A stretch of 64,000 nt of DNA from Paragorgia papillata (Eukaryota; Cnidaria; Anthozoa; Scleralcyonacea; Coralliidae). Every line of letters starts with the position of its first letter. Positions within the stretch are counted from its first letter, which is position 1. Positions 1-11,947 of this stretch are shown piece after piece. Both the position numbers and the translations under genes were made by a program. Location: assembly GCA_035771165.1 (NCBI GenBank), contig JAWNZC010000308.1:1-64000 (forward strand), in the 5' to 3' direction. Below the pieces are notes generated by a model. That model saw nothing but the letters and a program-made list of their open reading frames with translations, did no database searches and was not told the DNA's origin.

Positions 1-508
1 TATGTGCAGGGGCGGATCTAGAAATTTTGATACCTTAGTCATACTTGCAGTGGGTCCAGATCTAGGTGGGTCCGGGGGCATGCTCCCCCGGAAAATTTTT
101 GAAATTTGGATCTCTGAAATGGCATTTCCCGTATTCTGACAGCACTTTTGAGCAAAATTTTAAATGTTTTAAAACATGTTTTTAATGGGATATTTTATCA
201 TTTTCAAGAAAGGTTTTGTCCAAATTGGACTTTGATATTTTAAGACTAAGTTTTTCCAGGAATGGGGGTGGGGAAATCCAATAAACAGTAGAAAGATATG
301 TGGTCACATGCTAGTATAAAAAAGTTCACTGTTTCGCCCTATGTCAGAGCTCATCAGCATGCCTAGGAAACACCATGGTAACGCAGTGAATCCAACATGG
401 ACAGCGGCCCAACCAACACACAAGTGAAGGTCTAGCTGGGGTTTGAAATCAGAGTTTTCCTTCTCCTAGGTGGGCTGCCTTCCATGGCTGTTGAGCCCCA
501 CCTACCCA

Positions 509-920
509 GAGCTGTCTGGTTTTCAGGCGCCAGATACCCGCCTTTTACACCTCAACCCAAGTAGACAATGTCTGGTTAGGAGAAGCTTTTGTTAATGACC
601 ATAATGGAACATTTCATGGACATAGAGGAGCTCAACTCTCTACATCATCCCGGTCATTCTAACCCCTATCTAATACACCACTACCCATCCCCCTACTAAC
701 CCATGTTACTGTGAGCTGTCTGGTTTTCAGGCGCCAGATACCCGCCTTTTACACCTCAACCCAAGCAGACAATGTCTGGTTAGGAGAAGCTTTTGTTAAT
801 GACCATAATGGGACATTTCATGGACATAGAGGAGCTCAACTCTCTACATCATCCTGGTCATTCCAACCCCCCATCTAATACACCACTACCCATCCCCCTA
901 CTAACCCATGTTACTATGAG
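509..920. repeat. Two tandem ~205-bp units
   Basis: Units begin GAGCTGTCTGGTTTTCAGGC at 509 and 713, with a third start at 918 that diverges after about 20 bases. The two full units differ at only a few positions, so the duplication is recent. They lie between the left hAT end and the 3' end of its transposase gene. Confidence 0.85.
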
Positions 921-1135
921 CTGTCTGGTTTTCAGGCACCAGCAACCCAAGTTCAATTCCTGCCAGTGCAATTATCATTTCACCTTAGCTCAGAAAATTA
1001 GCTTATGTAGAAACGTCACAGATATTTACTCCTTAGCTTTCAATCTGTTCCCCCAGACCTTATTACTTACTGTATATGTTTAAAAGTTATATGTAATAAC
1101 GTATAATATACATGTACATGAAATACACTGTAGTT

Positions 1136-3838
1136 TTACAACTTCAGTTCTAATCTTCGATTGCCAAAGGAAAATTTATTTATTACATCTTGAACATCAG
1201 GTTCAATTTCCTGATGAATTTGCATGAGTGCAAGGCCATTCAAGCGGGTTTCAACCATAGTGCTCCTGTTATAGGTTTTTAACATACGTAAAGCTGAGAT
1301 GGAACGCTCACACTCACAGGATGTTACAGGGAGAGTAGCTAAGATACGAAGAGCTATTTTGATGTTTTCAAATGCATCAAAATTTAAAGCCTTAAGCGTA
1401 GAAGCAGCACTGTCAGGTTGTGACCCCTTGTAAGTTTCCCAATATTTTTGCCACAGCTCCAATTCAGCATCCAATGCCAAGGCATTTGGAAGATCGTCTT
1501 CATAAAAATTGGTGAAGATTTTAAATTTTTCTTTCCAACTCTGATCATCTGAATTGCAGGTATTTAACAAAGAAATCATTTTGGAAGGTACAACACTGAA
1601 ACCATAGTAAGCATTAACCTTACTGAAGTCAAATCTAGTTTTGAGATCAGAGTTCAGGTGGTCTACGAGTGGAATTGTAATAACCCTCTTATAGTATTCA
1701 GAGGCATTGGAGGCTGGGAGGTTACATCTGGTAGTCTGTCAGCTAGCAATTCTTGGCATTTTCTCTTCTATGTCAACTTTAGCAGCCAAAGCAACTGCTT
1801 GGCTGTACCAGGTGTCATGGTAAAAATTAATTTGATCTCGCACTCTAATTCCTAAACCTTTTAGTGCATCAATCAAATGCATGCCATCCATGACATCATT
1901 GACTTTAGACTGTAGCAACTGAGTTACAGGTAGAGTCAAGTCCAAAATATTCCTACTAATAACAAGAGCAACAATAAATTGAAAAGAAGAAATTAGTGCT
2001 AAAAAAGATGTTGCTTTAGATGAAGTGGCTGGGTTACACACTCTCTCAGCATTTAAGCTCATTTCACTTAAAGTAAAAAAAATTGGGACAAACAATTCCT
2101 GGAACAAATCCATTCCATCAACTCGCTCAATCCACCTTGTCCTACAAACATCTTTTAATTTCATTTTGTTTGAATCTGGGCAATATTTTAGAACATTTTT
2201 CTCAAGAAGCATTTGGCGTCCATCTGACAAGTTAAAAAAGTATGACAATTCCTTGATTTGAGTGAAGGCATTTCTTACTAGAGGAACAGAACAAGAATCG
2301 CATATTGCTAAATTTAATCTATGACTATAACAATGAGTGTATATTGCTTTCGAGTTTAGACGTAATATGTGAGCTGAAAGACCATTGATGTGACCAGCAA
2401 CAGCTCCAGCTCCATCATACCCTTGGCCTCTACAATCATTAACATTTAAAGATAGATCAGTCAATGCATCCAAAATAAGTTTGGCAAGAGCTGCACCAGA
2501 TAAACCCCATCTGCAGTGCAAAAATCGTACAAAATCTTCCCTTATGTTTCTATCATCATCAACGAAATGCAAAACAAGAGACATTTGCTCTTTATTTGAA
2601 GAATCTGCTGCTTCATCTGCAATAATACTAAAAAATTTGTTTCTTTTAACTTCATCAACAATCTTTTCAGTAATAACCTGGCCACAACATTTGATTAAGT
2701 CATTTTGAGTGGTCTTGGAAATATAGGAAGCATTTTTTGGACAATTTTTTAAATGTTCTTCGATGACACTATCACCCCCTCAAACCCTATAATGCAAAAG
2801 TTCAACAAAATTACCAACACCTCCTTGGGAGTAGGACCCAACCTCAGGATGATATTTTGAATCATCACGATGTCCTCGCAATGGCAAACCAAGACGACCA
2901 CACAGCTTAATGGTATCAACAATTGGTACAAGCTTTTTCTGGTTTTCAAGAATTTGTTTCTTTGCATTCTCATCAACCATTACATCAATTGGTTGGATCT
3001 CACCCGATGCTTGACCAATAAGTTTTGTAAATAAATTTGATGTACTTTCATGCAATCCTGCTTTTGAAATAGCCTTCGACCCCAAACCAACATGGCGTCT
3101 AAAACAAGCACATGCATCATTCCAGTATGACATTGGCTCAGAAAATAGTTTTCTAATTTTTGTATTTTTTACTGGATACCGATCTCCAAACAAGACACAA
3201 GGAAGACAAAATGCACCATCTAAACTAGGAGAGTAACATAACCATGAGTAATCTTTGAACCATTTATAAAGAAAAGATCTACCATCAGTTCTTGGAAAAG
3301 AAAAAGACTCGTCAGGCTTAAAAACATTTTGGATGAGGTCTAATATCTGTGTATTGTCCATGTTTTTGGCTTTTGCTCTGAAATATGCAACATCATATTC
3401 ATGTCTTAAAATTAAAGTAGGCTTTGGTGTAAGAATGGATTTCTTCTTACTAGCACCTTGCTGCCCACTTGAACTTGTACTAGGTAAAATTACTTTATTA
3501 CCAACTGTATTAGATTCTGCTTGAACAGTAGAAGCAGGTGAGAAAAAAGAAGACATTTTAGGGGAGGCATCCTTACCAGTGCCCCTAACAGGAGCAACAT
3601 TACAACTTCGCTTTAGAATTTGTGGAGCTGCCTGCCGTGCCTTCCTTTTCACCCTAGTTACCCCAAAGACAATAGGCACAAAATGGTTTGGTTTAAATAC
3701 TTCACCAGCAGTGACTGCACCTTCAAAACTAAACAGTATATGTAGATCATCAGATGCAGTTGCCAAAGGAAGACGAGGGTTTACTTGTTGATTAAATAGT
3801 AATTTAAACCTAAGTTCTCCACAGTCCGGATAGAACAA
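1136..3838 (-). pseudogene. hAT transposase (TTF/DUF4371 type) with two nonsense codons
   Basis: A single minus-strand reading frame runs from 3838 to 1136 and is broken only by TGA at 2780-2782 and at 1739-1741. Order: a TTF-type zinc-finger region (GRSFLYKWFKDYSWLCY and LPCVLFGDR, about 3.1-3.3 kb), a DUF4371/RNase H-like core (about 1.8-3.0 kb; IIADEAADSSNKEQ just upstream of 2584), and the hAT C-terminal dimerisation region (VTSCECERSISALRMLKTY, near 1.3 kb). This is the ZMYM/TTF-like family of hAT transposases common in invertebrates. Both stops fit CGA-to-TGA changes at arginine, as expected from CpG decay. The N-terminus probably lies in upstream exons. Confidence 0.85.
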
Positions 3839-4529
3839 AGTAATATTTCTATTTGTAACTGAAGAGAGACCAAGTATACAAAGAAAGCTTGCCCATTTTT
3901 TATTCTCAGTTGGAAATGGCTTCCACCCTAACTAGGTTTTCTCCAGATAAACCAGAATCCAAGCTATCAAATGAAACGGACATAGGCAAAAGATTGTTTA
4001 CACTACTACATACTTTCTCTTTGTGCTTTGCAAAGATAGAATGAAAAGATGGATGATTACAATAAAAGGTGGCATTTAAAAAAAGCTCAATTGATACCGT
4101 AACCCTCAGTGTTTCAACAAGGGAATTATCTCCTACCAAGGCCAAGGACGCAGAGCTATAAAGACAATTCCCAGAAGCTTCAGACCTAAAATATTAAGAT
4201 AACATAATTCCATCAGAAATCTTGAACTGAGGACGAATGTAAACTACTGTGGAAAGGCAATCTGTGACAAATAATACAAAATTTGTAGTACTTCGCATAC
4301 TAGCGAGTATCTAGAATTGAGACACTACTAAGTAGACGTATATACATAATACATGAAGCTTTAGCGTTGGTTTATGAATATTAATAAAACCAGTGTGCTC
4401 TGTCTGCTCAACGCAGATTATGCTAATATGAAAGGATATCTAATCAACAAAGGAAGCTAACATGACAGGCAGACTAAGTAACATCGATATTGAATTCATA
4501 TTGATAAACCACTGTATAGATAAGCTTAC

Positions 4530-4765
4530 CTTAGAGCGACATATGGCTTGCTCTTGTCCGCCTTCACGTGCTGTGGTAAATAAGTCGTCTCAGCACCGAT
4601 ATCTCGGTATAATGTCTTCCCAATCTTCGGGAAATGCTCTCCGGCCGCCAGTACTCGACAAACACTCATTCTCGCAGACAAATCAACATACATTTGCCGC
4701 AAAAGGACATCATCGTTGCTTTTTAAAGCACACAACGCACGATCTAACAAGCATGTATAAGCCAT
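4530..4765 (-). CDS. Candidate first exon of the hAT gene
   Basis: A minus-strand open frame begins with ATG at 4765 and ends exactly at TCTAAG|GTAAGC, a good splice donor (exon edge at 4530). It lies upstream of the main transposase frame inside the same hAT element. Another open stretch (3906-4145) lies between them and could be a second exon preceded by a TAG|G acceptor-like site. No domain is recognised in either piece; the exon assignment is inferred from position and the donor site. Confidence 0.4.
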
Positions 4766-4895
4766 GATCGAACAGAATTAGACTGAACGAAGACCTTGCA
4801 GACCGCATTTTGCAGGGTTCCGGTACGGCATACTTTCGGCAAAGCAATCAACCAATCAGATTCAACGATTCGCCTCGTTTTAACCAATCACAATG

Positions 4896-5190
4896 GCTAA
4901 ATCGGCCTAAATCCTGCAAAAATCTAAACCAGTCAGCGCTCGCGATTTGGCTGTTTTGGACCAATGAGAATGGCTAAATCGGCCTAAATCCTGCAAAAAT
5001 CTAAACCAGTCAGCGCTCGCGATTTGGCTGTTTTGGACCAATGAGAATGGCTAAATCGGCCTAAATCCTGCAAGAATCGGCCTAAATCCTGCAAAATCTA
5101 AACCAGTCAGCGCTCGAGTTTTGGCTGTTTTGGACTAATGAGAATGAGAATGGCTAAATCGGCTTAAATCCTGCAACACGTAACGTTACG
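4896..5190. repeat. 77-bp tandem repeat, about 3.5 copies
   Basis: The unit starts GCTAAATCGGCCTAAATCCT and contains AACCAGTCAGCGCTCG. The first two copies are almost identical; the third has an internal duplication and substitutions. It sits subterminally in the hAT element near its right end, where transposase-binding repeats are often found. Confidence 0.85.
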
Positions 5191-5315
5191 TAATGTTACT
5201 TCACTTCTAAGCATAAATATAATATAATATAAAATACATTTTTCGCTTAACAATTTTCACGTTAGTCATCTGACTTACTTGACTAACGCTAAATCCGCCC
5301 CTGATGTGTGTCAAA

Positions 5316-5400
5316 ATAACACACCTTTTTTGTCCAAATATTAACACACCTTAAGGTGTGTTGTACTAACACACCTTAAGGCGTGTTGTTCAACACACCA
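5316..5400. repeat. Short palindromes based on ACACACCTTAAGGTGTGT
   Basis: A perfect 20-bp palindrome AACACACCTTAAGGTGTGTT (5343-5362) is followed by a near copy with one change, and flanked by further half-sites. It lies just outside the hAT end. No known family was recognised. Confidence 0.6.
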
Positions 5401-5905
5401 ATAGCTGAAGGAAAATTAGCAAAGTTTTAAATACATCGACGTTTGTTAAAATATGTCAATATAATTATAGAAATTTAATGTTTACATCATACTATAACAT
5501 TAAGGAATACACATCTAAATAATCAAAATACATGTTATTACAGTCGGATGGTAATATGCAAACCATTTTGCTAGATTTGCAATATTCCAAATTTTCGATA
5601 CACACTTTCATTAGCTAGAGAGTTTAGATCTCAAATATAAATTAACTCAATTAATCATCGTGGGTAACTGTACCTTGAAAGTTACCTAATAAGCCAAATA
5701 CCTATTGATATAAACAATTTGCATGCATATTATCTGCAAAGACTGTACAGAAACGAAACCATATATAATATAATAATATTATAATAATAATAATAATAAT
5801 AATTTAATTTATATTGCGCATATTACATTTCAATATGTTCATGTGCGCATTACACTGTTTAGAATAATATACTATTATCTTACTTTAACATTAAAACAAA
5901 TATAT

Positions 5906-7534
5906 CTACAAGATATTAAAAGATAATTTAAAAAGATATGTTTTCAATGCAACTTTGAATGCAGATAGAGAATCAATGTCTCTGATTCCGCTTGGTAGTT
6001 TGTTCCATAGTTTAGGAGCAGCAGACTGGAAAGCTCTATCTCCTAATGTTACTTTACATTTCGCACTCGCTGGAACTAGAGATAATCCACTGTAGGAGCG
6101 AAGACTATACTTGGTGGGCTTAACAGTAGATATCAAATCACATAAATACTGTGGTCCCAGACCATACAAACACTTGAACGTTAAAAGCAATATCTTAAAT
6201 TCAATACGATAGCTAACTGGCAACCAATGAAGACTGTTTAAAACCAGAGTGATATGACAGAACCTCGGGCTATTTGTGACAAGCCTAGCCGCCGCATTTT
6301 GCACACGTTGTAATTTAGCAATATGTGTGCTAGGAAGGCCATATAGCAAACTATTACAATAATCTAATTTACTTGTAATAAACGCATGAACTAATGATTC
6401 TGTTGCCTTACGAGTTAAGAATTTTCTAATTTTACGAATGTTATATAGATGATAGAATGCTGAACTACAAATCTTATTTATGTGGTCAAGCATATTAAGT
6501 CTGGCGTCAAACCAAGCTCCTAGGTTTCTCACGGCATTGGTTGATGGACTTATGTTTGAACTGCCTACTCGTAATTGTGAGATCTTAACTTTTTCTATTT
6601 GTTGTCTTGTACCAAGAATAAGAAATTCAGTCTTATCCGCGTTAAGTTTAAGTTTATCCGAAATCATCCAGTGTTCAATTTCTGCAATACAAGATACAGC
6701 AGCAGTTTCAGTTAGATCATCCCCAGGCTTAAAAGACAAATATAATTGGGTGTCGTCAGCATACATATGTACTTGCGGAAGATGTTTTTCAATAATCTTA
6801 AACAGTTCACTAGAATATATGAGAAATAAAAGAGGTCCGAGACAACTGCCTTGTGGGACTCCAAAGTCAAGTTTGAATTTATCAGACAAAGTACCCTCCA
6901 CTGACACTCTCTGAAATCTGCTTGACCGATATGATGAGAACCAGTCAAGGACAGTTCCAGAAATTCCGAAGTCTAAGTGCAGGCGGTCTAGTAGAATATT
7001 ATGGTCGATCGTATCAAACGCTGCGCTCAGATCCAGTAAGACAAGTAAAGTAACATGCTGCTTGTCCATATTCATCAAAATATCGTTTTTAACCTTTAGC
7101 AGTGCAGTTTCGGTACTGTGACCAGGACGATAAGCTGATTGGTGGATCGGTAAAAAACCATTCTTTAGTGTGTAAGAGTACATTTGGTCTGCAACGGCTC
7201 GTTCAACAAGTTTAGAAGTAAACTGGAGGTTGCTAACTGGGCGTAAGTTTTTAAACAGAAAATCTAGTCCAGTATGTTTTAATTTTGGATTTACTTGAGC
7301 TTCTTTCCAAGGATCGGAGAACAGGCCCGATTGGAGAGACATATTAATCATTGCCGTCAGCACTGGAAGAAGTTCATCTAAACAATCTTTCACAATAGAT
7401 GTTGGAATAGGGTCGAGAGTGCATGATTTAGTAGTTGCCTTCGTTACAAGCTTCCTAACCGAGTTTTCATCTAGTGTTTCAAATTGACAAAACTCTGTAT
7501 CATATGTCGGAGGGTCAGTTGTAGTAGGCATCAT
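5906..7534 (-). pseudogene. LINE reverse transcriptase (CR1/L2-like), C-terminal part
   Basis: An open frame of 542 residues holds the reverse transcriptase core: LVLLDLSAAFDTIDHNILL (motif A), FGVPQGSCLGPLLFLIY (motif B) and MYADDTQLYLSF (the YADD catalytic motif C). It continues through the thumb to the C-terminal LWNKLPSGIRD motif. The catalytic residues are intact, but the frame is disconnected from the upstream part (7623-8126) by a frameshift near 7.6 kb and the endonuclease is lost. It cannot be autonomous. Confidence 0.9.
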
Positions 7535-7622
7535 ATTGGCGGAATTAATGACTGAATTAGTCGTAGAACCAAGATCACCACGAATGCCAACTATTTTCTT
7601 AACAAAATAGGCTCCAATATCA

Positions 7623-8126
7623 TTAGCAAGGGCTAATTTGTTGGTATATATGAGGAGGAAATAGTGGATCTGAATTTTGATTCAACAGCTTCTTAGTAGC
7701 AGAGAACAATTTATGCTGATTATCAGAGTTTTTATTAATAAAGTCAGTGTAGAATTCGTGACGAGCCTTGTTCATAAGGTGGGTTGTCCTATTTTTTAGA
7801 GATTTAAAATTGTTCAAATCGGCCTCCAAACCAGACGATCTCCATTTACGTTCAGCACGCCTGCGCAGTCTTTTCGATTCTCTTATTTCTTCAGTGAACC
7901 ATGGTACACGCGCACGAGTAATGACAGTTCTAGTGCGGCGAAGAGGAGCATGCTTGTCCAACAGTGATGATAGCGTCGTGTTGTAAGAATCAACCAGAGT
8001 GTTCAGCTGCGATGGTGTATCCTTCAGTAGAGCCGACGAGAGAAGATCAGATTTGAACAAATCCAAATCTATAGATTTAAGTTTCCTGAACGACACGTTC
8101 TTAACAGTTAGCTTAGACTTGGCCAT
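7623..8126 (-). pseudogene. LINE ORF2 linker between endonuclease and RT
   Basis: A 167-residue frame, rich in basic residues (RVPWFTEEIRESKRLRRRAE), matches the linker seen between the APE endonuclease and reverse transcriptase in CR1/L2-type LINEs. It is upstream of, and in another frame than, the RT at 5906-7534. The two were one ORF before an indel near 7630. Confidence 0.8.
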
Positions 8127-8189
8127 GTTGAGATTACAGAGTACAGTCGAATGATCAGATAAGAAACTGTCAGAGATTGGGGTGTTAAG

Positions 8190-9450
8190 GTTATGAACTA
8201 CTTATATTAAGGTTATGAACTACTCAAACTACATTTTGTTCTTTAAACATTTCTTTAAACTACATTTTGTTCTTTTCTAAGGTTGCATACTTTGTACCCT
8301 TGTATGCGGTGTCAATACATTGCAGAGCAATGTCTTGCAAGAATAAAAGAATGCCTTTCATACACTCTGCATGGGTATGCAACATCAAAGACATAATAAT
8401 GAGAAATTACATCTACCAATGCCATAATAATGTCAGTGTCCGGACATTCCAAAAATGCTTGGTCCTCGCCAACAATAAATACCTGTTCGATCTCTTCAGG
8501 GCATCCAAGACAGATAACTCTAAGTGGCGTCCAGCAGTTTCTTAACATCATCGTGGGTGTAGTTTGCGTGTAAAGTGGGTGTACTACACGGAAAAACTAC
8601 ACGCACTGTGCGTGTACTACACGGAAAAACTACACGCACTGTACGCCGCCGCCGCCAGAAATTAAGATCGGAGAACATCGACTGCATTTTTAACCGAGCA
8701 GCTACGACAAAGCCCATTGCCTACACCATAATTCTGGTAAAAGTCACGGTGTTCAACTTAAAATATAACGAAATGAGATACATCAAACCTAAATGTGTGC
8801 TTCGGGTTTTCACAAAGAACAAAAAAGGCATTTCATCAGATATGTTTGACTAAGGTTTGGTGAACATTACCTGCGGAGAAATCTATTTCAAAAACTGGAG
8901 TTTGATAAAACCCACGAGAGAATTCACCTTTAAATGTGTTAATTGTTATATCAAGAAAATGGATATAGAGACGTTGGTTTACTGTGTTTGCTCATATGTT
9001 GTCATAAAAACTACTAAAAACCCTGCTCGTCTTACAACAAAACGTCTTAAACCAAACACTCAATCTTTTGTGAAAACAACTTAAATAACTAAATTATATT
9101 TAAATACCTTAAGATCTATGTCTTCATGAGAAATTCGACGCGTACGAATGAAAAGTAAGGTCGTTTTTTTGATAGAAAAACTGCCATAAATCGAGTCTTT
9201 TTTCTTGTTTTTCCGCCATTTTCTTTTTATATAACCGCTGGGCATATTAAACGCTTTGCCTAAATGTCCTTTTGATTGGCAGTTTAAAACGTTCTTTTGC
9301 ACTGGGATTGGCTAGAATTAATAAGGTTGTGTCCATAGCAACGACAAAAAAGGACGCCAAAACCTGCCAAACTTGAAAAAACTAACACAAATAAGGTATT
9401 TGCCTTGTCTTATCGTTATTTCCATTATGTAATAAGTATTTTTCATCGGT
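8190..9450. other. No gene recognised; short repeats
   Basis: The only structure is a direct repeat, ACTACACGGAAAAACTACAC, with two copies at about 8582-8640. The scattered open frames here (60-92 codons) show no domain, overlap each other and look spurious. Confidence 0.5.
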
Positions 9451-9455
9451 AAGTT

Positions 9456-9960
9456 ATGAACCCCCAAGCTAATCCATCACAACTGGACATAAAAGTCAGC
9501 AATAATGTTCCACTGCAAGGTCTGTGGTATGCTCGTCAACAAACAACAATTGAAAATAAAGTCATATGCTGGTTAGAGATTCCATATCCAGTTTTGCGAG
9601 CTTCGTCATCTAAATCAGCTGAAATAAAGTATGTCAAACAACTTAACTCTGAGCTGCCGGAATTAATGCTACCAATAAAATGCTCAAGCGAAAGAATAGA
9701 AGAACTCTTACGGATTAAAGCAGCTTCCCTTAGACGTAGGTACAACGCTGCGCAAAGAGCGGGCGCATGCATACCATGTAAGGAAGATAAACGAGACGAC
9801 ATACAAACTTTCCGTGCTTTCGTCGGAAGTTATTTCATTTGACGAAATGAAAGATTACATGAAAAATTCAATTGAGGAATGGCGAAAAAAATATGAAGAT
9901 CTTGAAGCAGAAAAGCAACGGCTATTTGTGTTTGCTTTCTTTTTTCTCTTACTCGGTTTT
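9456..9960 (+). pseudogene. Unrecognised coiled-coil protein, frameshifted
   Basis: An ATG-started frame of 128 codons (9456-9842) includes ERIEELLRIKAASLRRRYNA and GACIPCKEDKRDD. The sense then appears to continue in another frame from about 9795 as a coiled coil (SIEEWRKKYEDLEAEKQRL, around 9870-9930). Switching to another frame after about 9.79 kb gives a helical continuation, which suggests a frameshifted gene or transposon-derived fragment. No family could be named. Confidence 0.4.
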
Positions 9961-10421
9961 CCATAGAAATCCGGCAAAATGTCTATCGAACTTGTCAAGT
10001 GAAGCTTTTGGTAGTCCATTTTGACTTGCTTCAGTTTATCGGCAACTTGCGCGACTCTCGCGTGACCTCGCGAATGCCCTCGAAACTTGTTAAGCGCGCA
10101 GGGGCTCACGGTGTGCAAATGGATCAAAATTTCTGCCCATGGCATTATGCATTATGTCATAAGTATGACATTTGCATATCAAACAAACCTGGATATCTCA
10201 AGAATGAAGCAAGGAAACGAAATTCAACGAAGATGTTACGTTGTCATTTTAAGTGTTCTTTCTAATGCAATCATAAAAAACTGGGGTGAAATTTCGCTGC
10301 ATTGGCGATTTTAACAACTTCCAATTTTTATGTAAAGTTTATACACAATTCAGCTTCTAGCTGCAATGCTATTAACTTAATAAATTATAAAAAAAAATTA
10401 GATTAAAAATTAAATTCCAAG

Positions 10422-10464
10422 CTACACTGATGAGCTGTTGTACAGCGAAACACCGTGTCTGTAG
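10422..10464 (+). ncRNA. Type I hammerhead ribozyme motif
   Basis: All conserved core bases are present. Helix I is CTACA/TGTAG (10422-10426 with 10460-10464). The core CTGATGA is at 10427-10433. Helix II is GCTGT/ACAGC with a TGT loop. GAAA follows, then a minimal helix III (ACAC/GTGT or ACA/TGT) ending in GTC, with predicted cleavage after C10459. Helices I and II are perfectly paired. Minimal helix III is typical of hammerheads in Penelope-like elements and retrozymes. The same sequence occurs on the minus strand at 18847-18889. A (TA)n run follows directly. Confidence 0.85.
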
Positions 10465-10489
10465 ATTGAACTATATATATATATATATA

Positions 10490-11062
10490 AAGCATGAAGT
10501 ATAGTTTACCTTAAAGTCTTCGCTACCAGAGGTTTCACCCTAAACGGGATCATCAGGCGACTGGAAAATATCGGTTAGTGGGCTGCTTAAATGCGTTGGT
10601 TGGGGCGTGGGTGTGGGCGTCGAAACGTCCGGCGCATTCCAAATACATTTGGAATCTAAAAGAAAAAAAACAAAGTTTCGACATAAACTGGTCTATACTA
10701 AAACACTCAATTTCTTACATGGGAGGATCAAAAAGATGCAATTTATGTTTGGACGAAAAACTTTTCATCATGAAGGCAGACAAACAATTTTTACTAAACA
10801 AAAGATCAGAAATAGTTTCGATCTGTCGGCACAAAAACAGATTTCGGATCAACAACCTAAACAATCAAAGGAATGCGCGCAACGTTTCGACGCCCACACC
10901 CACGCTCCAAAGGAATGCGCCGCACGTTTCGACGCCCACACCCACGCCCCAACCAACGCATTTAAGCAGCCCACTAACCGATATTTTCCAGTCGCCTGAT
11001 GATCCCGTTTAGGGTGAAACCTCTGGTAGCGAAGACTTTAAGGTAAACTATACTTCATGCTT
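10490..11062. mobile_element. Foldback element, Penelope-like terminal sequence in inverted orientation
   Basis: The left arm (10490 to about 10638, starting AAGCATGAAGTATAGTTTAC) is the reverse complement of the right arm (about 10913-11062). The arms contain a second hammerhead-like motif in both orientations. Downstream sequence near 11.09 kb (GGTATTGAGCACTCT) recurs next to the related palindrome at about 49.95 kb. The open frames in it are repeat translations. Confidence 0.75.
10992..11032 (+). ncRNA. Hammerhead-like motif, second family
   Basis: Helix I is TCGC/GCGA. CTGATGA is at 10996-11002. Helix II is CCC/GGG closed by a T-T pair. GAAA follows, then helix III ACC/GGT with a TCT loop, and GTA at the cleavage position. 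The mirror copy is on the minus strand at 10520-10560, and a relative with compensatory changes is at 50036-50074. The T-T mismatch at the base of helix II departs from the hammerhead consensus, so activity is uncertain. Confidence 0.45.
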
Positions 11063-11134
11063 TGTATTTTGCTCTATCTATATATGGTATTGAGCACTCT
11101 CTAACATTTCGTGAACCAAACCAAAACTCACTTA

Positions 11135-11173
11135 TATATATATATATATATATATAAGTGAGTTTTGGTTTGG

Positions 11174-11240
<67 letters not shown>

Positions 11241-11266
11241 GGAAACTATCTAATATATATATATAT

Positions 11267-11314
<48 letters not shown>
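11135..11314. repeat. (TA)n microsatellite
   Basis: Long interrupted TA runs. Open frames translated through it (poly-Ile/Tyr) are spurious. Confidence 0.95.
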
Positions 11315-11317
<3 letters not shown>

Positions 11318-11356
11318 GTCGTCATAACATTACAATGTGTTTCATGCTTTAAGCCG

Positions 11357-11515
11357 ATTTTCCACTGGCGAATTTTGTCGCACGAAGCGACATTTCTATT
11401 GTCAAAATTGAATAGATTGGAATAGATTTCTAATTAGGTCCACTCGAGAGCTCATAAGACAAAAGAAAAAGGCCGCTTCGCGCGACAAAATTCGCCAGTG
11501 GAAAACCAACTTTAG
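11357..11515. mobile_element. Small foldback MITE nested in the left arm
   Basis: The arms GATTTTCCACTGGCGAATTT and the reverse complement near 11495-11512 flank a short unique centre. Imperfect flanking copies of CTTTAAG/CTTTAGG look like a target duplication. The corresponding site in the right arm of the surrounding element lacks this insertion. Confidence 0.7.
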
Positions 11516-11595
11516 GCAATCATCAGAAGACTAACAGACTAACGATGTGTCACTGAATTTAAATTTAAATATGCATGTCTGCGGCGGAAGTGTTA

Positions 11596-11695
<100 letters not shown>

Positions 11696-11779
11696 GTCTG
11701 GTGGTATTTCCTTGAAGTTACACAATAAGTGCTTGTTGACACGGCGACAACTTGATAAAAGTTCATTTCAATTTTATTG

Positions 11780-11947
11780 AGTAAAGGGAAATTCTGAAAT
11801 ATAATATGAAATTTCTCAGTAAGGCAGAGTTCGAATCTTTTTTGTCGTTAGTCTTAGACAGAGCGCCCGTCTTTGAAAACGGATTAAAAAGATGCGAACT
11901 CTGCCTTACTGAGAAATTTCATATTATATTTCAGAAATTCCCTTCTC
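11780..11947. repeat. Central palindrome
   Basis: GGGAATTTCTGAAATATAAT and its complement enclose a short unique loop near 11,860. Arms of about 65 bp are nearly perfect (GAAATTTCTCAGTAAGGCAG). Confidence 0.85.

Larger units (their letters stand above)
7..5303 (-). mobile_element. hAT-superfamily DNA transposon, near-complete
   Basis: The left end reads CAGGGGCGGATCTAG (from 7) and the right end, read inward on the other strand from 5303, is CAGGGGCGGATTTAG, a 14/15 match typical of hAT termini. A 5-bp direct repeat ATGTG flanks both ends (2-6 and 5304-5308). hAT elements usually leave 8 bp, so the duplication is short or eroded, and the window edge cuts the left flank. The transposase lies inside on the minus strand. 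About 4.8-5.2 kb is a subterminal 77-bp tandem repeat, and 0.5-0.9 kb holds a 205-bp duplication at the other end. Confidence 0.8.
5780..8190 (-). mobile_element. 5'-truncated CR1/L2-like non-LTR retrotransposon
   Basis: The element is on the minus strand. It starts within the end of the endonuclease domain (a SDHSTV motif just upstream of 8126) and carries a reverse transcriptase. It ends in a 3' (ATT)n-type tail (+ strand TAA repeats at about 5780-5805), typical of the CR1/L2 group. Loss of the 5' half is the usual outcome of incomplete reverse transcription. Confidence 0.85.

Noticed and set aside
328..362. Minus-strand CTGATGA ... GAAAC resembling a hammerhead
   Set aside because: Helix II pairs, but the cleavage triplet and 3' strand of helix I are missing; at most a decayed fragment.
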